Translations under genes and position numbers: made by a program
The notes under the pieces: generated by a model
Told to the model about the DNA's origin: nothing
Database searches by the model: none
What the model saw: only the letters and a program-made list of their open reading frames with translations
Virus record (IMG/VR): IMGVR_UViG_3300036466_000233
Coordinates: 1 to 29,447 of that record
DNA: 29,447 nt
Source of the DNA: a virus
Direction: 5' to 3' (one strand)
Shown: positions 26,695 to 29,447 of the stretch, one piece after another
How the letters are laid out: each line of letters starts with the position of its first letter
How positions within the stretch are numbered: position 1 is the first letter of the stretch

Positions 26695-26731
26695 CTTTGG
26701 GGCCGGACAACGCTAAAACCCAATTCACATA
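26695..26731 (+). repeat. 37-bp direct repeat, copy 2
   Basis: 36 of 37 positions match 25606-25642. Here it is followed by only CAGGAGG and then TTTTATGCAAT, which also occurs after the longer hairpin of copy 1. Confidence 0.85.
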
Positions 26732-26742
26732 CAGGAGGTTTT

Positions 26743-27006
26743 ATGCAATTTAAAATTGGCGACAGGGTAGAAACGGATTTCAATGAGGATGGAGTATTCA
26801 CTTCGCATATTATCACTCAAGTGCATGAAATAAAGACTTCGTGCATCAAATATAATAAAGATGGCGAGCCTCAAGAATATCATATGGAGGACTATCCATT
26901 GCATCCACCGAAGCGCAGAGTCCAATACAGGGTAGACCCGCCCGTAGAATCATTTAATGATAACCCGTTGATTGATTCCGGGTGGTTTACACTTGATATT
27001 TACTAA
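26743..27006 (+). CDS. Small hypothetical protein (KOW/SH3-like start)
   Basis: 87 residues with a CAGGAGG site. The start 'MQFKIGDRVETDFNEDGVFT' is typical of small beta-barrel phage proteins with a 'xGDxV' motif. It contains no catalytic motif. The ribosome site and start lie in the right half of a repeat. Function is unknown. Confidence 0.45.
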   Translation: MQFKIGDRVETDFNEDGVFTSHIITQVHEIKTSCIKYNKDGEPQEYHMEDYPLHPPKRRVQYRVDPPVESFNDNPLIDSGWFTLDIY

Positions 27007-27052
27007 ATTCTGTGGCAGTATCAAAGACTTAAAATAAGATAGTAGATCATAA

Positions 27053-27661
27053 ATGGCACTCACACCCAAACAGGAAGCGTTTGCTCAGGCATACCAAGGC
27101 AGCAAGAGTTTTTCTCAGGCGGTTGCCGAAACTGGCGCAATCCACTCAACAGGATGTGGGTATTACGTTTATTTCCTGATAGACCCGACAAATCAAGAAA
27201 TATTTTATGTTGGCAAGGGGAAGGGTAATCGTGTTGCCAGCCATGTGAAGCAGGCAATCAATGGAAATATTGCCAATGCGGAAAAGCACAAAAGAATCAC
27301 AAATGTCATTTCGGCAGGGGAAAGGGTACAGGAGTTCATTTTTGAGCATTACGATGTAGAGCGAGACGCCTTTGCTTGTGAAAAGTTTTTCATTGAAGCA
27401 ATCCGTTATCTTGGGATCACGAATATCGCTAATGGTGTGATGACCAATGATGAGAAGGTAAGCGAGGAGGCTAAATTCCTACTTACCCAACTTGCTCCAG
27501 TTAGCTGGCTTAATTCCCACGGAAAACCCGAAATGCGGGAGGTTATTGAGGCAAGGTTCGGGAGCTTTGAGGCTTACGGCGACTTTTTGAGGGTAGCTCT
27601 GAATAAGTTGATTATTCCGTCTAAAGTAGACGAAAGTAGAGATGCCGTGTATGGCCAATAA
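27053..27661 (+). CDS. GIY-YIG nuclease with small-terminase-like N-terminus
   Basis: 202 residues. Residues 1-15 (MALTPKQEAFAQAYQ) are the standard opening of small terminase subunits. From residue 37 the sequence becomes a GIY-YIG domain: 'GYYVYFLIDPTNQEIFYVGKGKGNRVASH' (quoted in part), with Y52-V-G54, R60 and a Glu candidate at 110. The C-terminal 80 residues are unassigned. It looks like a homing-type nuclease fused to, or inserted in, a terminase gene. Stand-alone endonuclease is the safest reading. Confidence 0.7.
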   Translation: MALTPKQEAFAQAYQGSKSFSQAVAETGAIHSTGCGYYVYFLIDPTNQEIFYVGKGKGNRVASHVKQAINGNIANAEKHKRITNVISAGERVQEFIFEHYDVERDAFACEKFFIEAIRYLGITNIANGVMTNDEKVSEEAKFLLTQLAPVSWLNSHGKPEMREVIEARFGSFEAYGDFLRVALNKLIIPSKVDESRDAVYGQ

Positions 27662-27899
27662 AGTAAAGACCGGAGGACGGAAGGCCGGAACGCCAAACAA
27701 AGTTACCGCAGAGCTAAAGGATATGATTCTCACCGCTTTGGATGATGCTGGCGGCGTTAAGTATCTGGAAGCAGTTGCAACCAGTCACCCCGCCGCATTC
27801 CTTTCACTTGTCGGGAAAGTATTGCCAATGCAAGTGAGTGGCGATCCAGACAACCCACTGTTCCCCAAAATAATAAATGTCATCGCCGGACGCGCTTAA
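27651..27899 (+). CDS. Terminase-associated small protein
   Basis: 82 residues from ATG 27651 (MANKVKTGGRKAGTPNKVTA). The AT-hook-like 'GGRKAGTPNK' followed by a helical 'ELKDMILTALDDAGG' segment is a common pattern in small proteins directly upstream of large terminases, and is often annotated as the small subunit. It overlaps TerL by 23 nt and the GIY-YIG gene by 11 nt. It probably binds DNA for packaging initiation. Confidence 0.65.
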   Translation: MANKVKTGGRKAGTPNKVTAELKDMILTALDDAGGVKYLEAVATSHPAAFLSLVGKVLPMQVSGDPDNPLFPKIINVIAGRA

Positions 27900-29169
27900 C
27901 GTAGAGTTTCCGCCAAAGCTGGCTGCTGTGCTATTCACGCCCAGCCGGTACAAATTCATCCGGGGTGGACGCGGATCGTCAAAAAGTTGGTCAGTAGCAC
28001 GGGCTTTAATCGTTAAAGCCTTTTCCAAACCTGAGCGCATTCTTTGCACTCGCGAGATTCAGAAATCAATCAAGCAATCTGTGCACCAGCTCCTTAAGGA
28101 TCAGATCGGCGCCCTTAGTTTAACTGGATTCTTCCAGGTTCTTGAGGATGAAATACGTGGGCTTAACGGGTCGGCATTTTACTTTTCGGGCTTGTCGGAT
28201 CAAACAGTCGAATCAATCAAGAGCTTCGAGGGCTGCACATTGGTATGGTGCGAAGAGGCTCACACAATCACGCAGCGCTCATGGCGCATCCTCACGCCTA
28301 CAATCCGAGCAGATAATTCCGAGATATGGGCAACCTATAACCCTGAGCTGGACACCGATGAAACGCATCGAATGGCGGTAACCGATCCGCAGCCGGACAC
28401 GATCAGTGTAGAGATTAACTACGCAGATAACCCTTGGTTCCCGGCTGTTCTGGAAAAAGAACGGATTCACGCCCAGGCCACGATGAAGCAAGAGGACTAC
28501 GCTCACATCTGGGAAGGGCAGTGTAAACCGGCTGTCGAGGGCGCCATTTACTTCGATGCAATGAGCGCAACGATTAAAGCAGGACGGATTCGAGAAGTGC
28601 CGCACGATGGTGCGCTCAAGACGCATGTTGTGTTCGACTTGGGTATGGCCGACAGCATGACGCTGATACTGGTTCAGCGCGTGGCCAGTGAAATCAGGGT
28701 GATCCATTATATCGAAGGCAGTCAGCGCATCCTGGCGGACTACTCGCAAGAGTTGAGAGGATTGCACCTAGACGACCAGCCCATGAATTGGGGGTCAGTG
28801 TGGCTACCGCACGATGGCTTTCACAAGCGGCACCAGACGGGCAAGGATGATCGGCAAGTAATGGAGGGGCTAGGCTGGGCTGTCGAACGTGTTCCGAGTG
28901 TTGATGTAAATGAAGGGGTTGATCGACTGCGAGAGATATTCCCGCGAATCTACTTTAACAAGGCCAGGACAGAACGGCTTGTGGAGTGTTTGAAACGCTA
29001 CCGCTGGAACATTAACAACAAGACGGGGCAAGCGACACAGCCATTGCACGACGAATTCAGCCATGGTGCTGACGCTGCCAGATATTTGGCATTAGTTGCA
29101 GACTCCATCACAAATGATGGTAACATAGCGAAACCCATAAAGTATAAGCAAGGGAGATACATCGCGTGA
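27877..29169 (+). CDS. terL: Terminase large subunit
   Basis: 430 residues, PBSX/Terminase_3-like. Walker A is RGGRGSSKS (29-37), Walker B TLVWCEEAH (121-129). The nuclease domain shows VFDLGMAD (252-259) and 'FSHGADAARYL' near residue 394-404, with 'LPHDG' at 310-314. It powers DNA packaging into the prohead and cuts the concatemer. Length and motif order are normal, so the protein looks intact. Confidence 0.95.
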   Translation: MSSPDALNVEFPPKLAAVLFTPSRYKFIRGGRGSSKSWSVARALIVKAFSKPERILCTREIQKSIKQSVHQLLKDQIGALSLTGFFQVLEDEIRGLNGSAFYFSGLSDQTVESIKSFEGCTLVWCEEAHTITQRSWRILTPTIRADNSEIWATYNPELDTDETHRMAVTDPQPDTISVEINYADNPWFPAVLEKERIHAQATMKQEDYAHIWEGQCKPAVEGAIYFDAMSATIKAGRIREVPHDGALKTHVVFDLGMADSMTLILVQRVASEIRVIHYIEGSQRILADYSQELRGLHLDDQPMNWGSVWLPHDGFHKRHQTGKDDRQVMEGLGWAVERVPSVDVNEGVDRLREIFPRIYFNKARTERLVECLKRYRWNINNKTGQATQPLHDEFSHGADAARYLALVADSITNDGNIAKPIKYKQGRYIA

Positions 29170-29171
29170 AA

Positions 29172-29447
29172 ATGGACGATACGGAATTGCTGGAGCTTCT
29201 GCGTAGCAAAGAGCAATCGGCTTCTCACTACATCCACGGCCAACTAGGCTGGGAGCGCGAACAGGCGATGCGTGAGTATTACCGCCTGCCTTATGGCAAC
29301 GAAGAGGATGGCTGGTCGCAGATCGTCGCCTCTGACGTGTCCGACTCGGTAGAGTGGATACTTCCGGCATTGCTTAAAACCTTCACGGCCACCGATAAAG
29401 CAGTGTCTTTCGAGCCGAACACTGAGAAGGACGTGGCAGGGGCCGAC
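29172..29447 (+). CDS. Portal protein, N-terminus (partial)
   Basis: The frame from ATG 29172 (or GTG 29166 overlapping the TerL stop) is open to the end of the window, 92 residues. 'YYRLPYGNEEDGWSQIVASD' then 'DSVEWILPALLKTFTA' matches the beginning of P22-type portal proteins, which form the dodecameric ring for DNA entry. Position directly after terL supports it. Confidence 0.8.
   Translation, partial: MDDTELLELLRSKEQSASHYIHGQLGWEREQAMREYYRLPYGNEEDGWSQIVASDVSDSVEWILPALLKTFTATDKAVSFEPNTEKDVAGAD

Noticed and set aside
1-29447. Integrase, excisionase or integron integrase
   Set aside because: No tyrosine or serine recombinase signature in any frame of this window; temperate lifestyle or cassette capture in cis cannot be claimed from it.

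Overview
The window is a contiguous stretch of a tailed-phage genome (free phage or prophage), probably podovirus-like and infecting a Gram-negative proteobacterium. The main reasons are: cell-envelope style lysis genes, internal-virion or ejection-type proteins, a P22/lambda-like layout (early genes leftward, regulatory gap, early genes rightward, replication, nin-type region, packaging), a RecT annealing protein, NinG, a PBSX-type large terminase and a P22-type portal. A betaproteobacterial host is a reasonable guess, but nothing in the sequence proves it. No integrase and no CI-type repressor are visible here.

Layout: 1-6777 (+) late virion genes (end of a GNAT-like protein, small structural proteins, a cupin, two large probable ejection proteins, tail fibre and its assembly protein). 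6788-8591 (+) lysis cassette: four small membrane proteins, a DUF5675-like protein and an exported HNH nuclease. 8591-11088 (+) surface or decoration proteins, including a polysaccharide-lyase-like depolymerase candidate and a membrane-anchored protein. 11119-18298 (-) a long leftward operon of tightly overlapping small genes, with recT in the middle and several internal duplications; many of its genes are under 60 codons. 18299-18683 divergent control region with face-to-face promoters, a palindromic operator candidate and a long structured leader that may be a C4/CI-type antisense immunity RNA. 18684-22048 (+) small HTH regulators, a structured RNA element, a replication initiator carrying an embedded iteron-like origin candidate, and a DnaB-type helicase. 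22099-27006 (+) accessory region. 27053-29447 (+) packaging genes: a GIY-YIG protein with a small-terminase-like N-terminus, a terminase-associated protein, TerL, and the start of the portal gene.

The most unusual region is 22.2-26.7 kb. Small genes there (Cys-rich proteins, a C5 DNA methyltransferase, tiny membrane proteins) are bounded by imperfect palindromes that look like integron attC recombination sites (RYYYAAC ... GTTRRRY, with extrahelical bases). The 5' box of each apparent cassette is complementary to the 3' box of that same cassette, although the boxes differ between cassettes. This is what integron gene cassettes would show, here inside a phage genome without a visible integron integrase. 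The methyltransferase cassette also has a second, family-like reading frame over almost its whole length, starting 4 nt after the first. A tRNA-like gene with about 85 extra nucleotides lies in the same region.

How the parts work together (inference): the two divergent promoters at 18.6 kb set early expression. The leftward operon supplies recombination (RecT) and many small host- or phage-modulating proteins. The rightward operon supplies the initiator and helicase, then accessory cassettes and packaging. Packaging and virion genes finish with fibre, lysis and surface enzymes.
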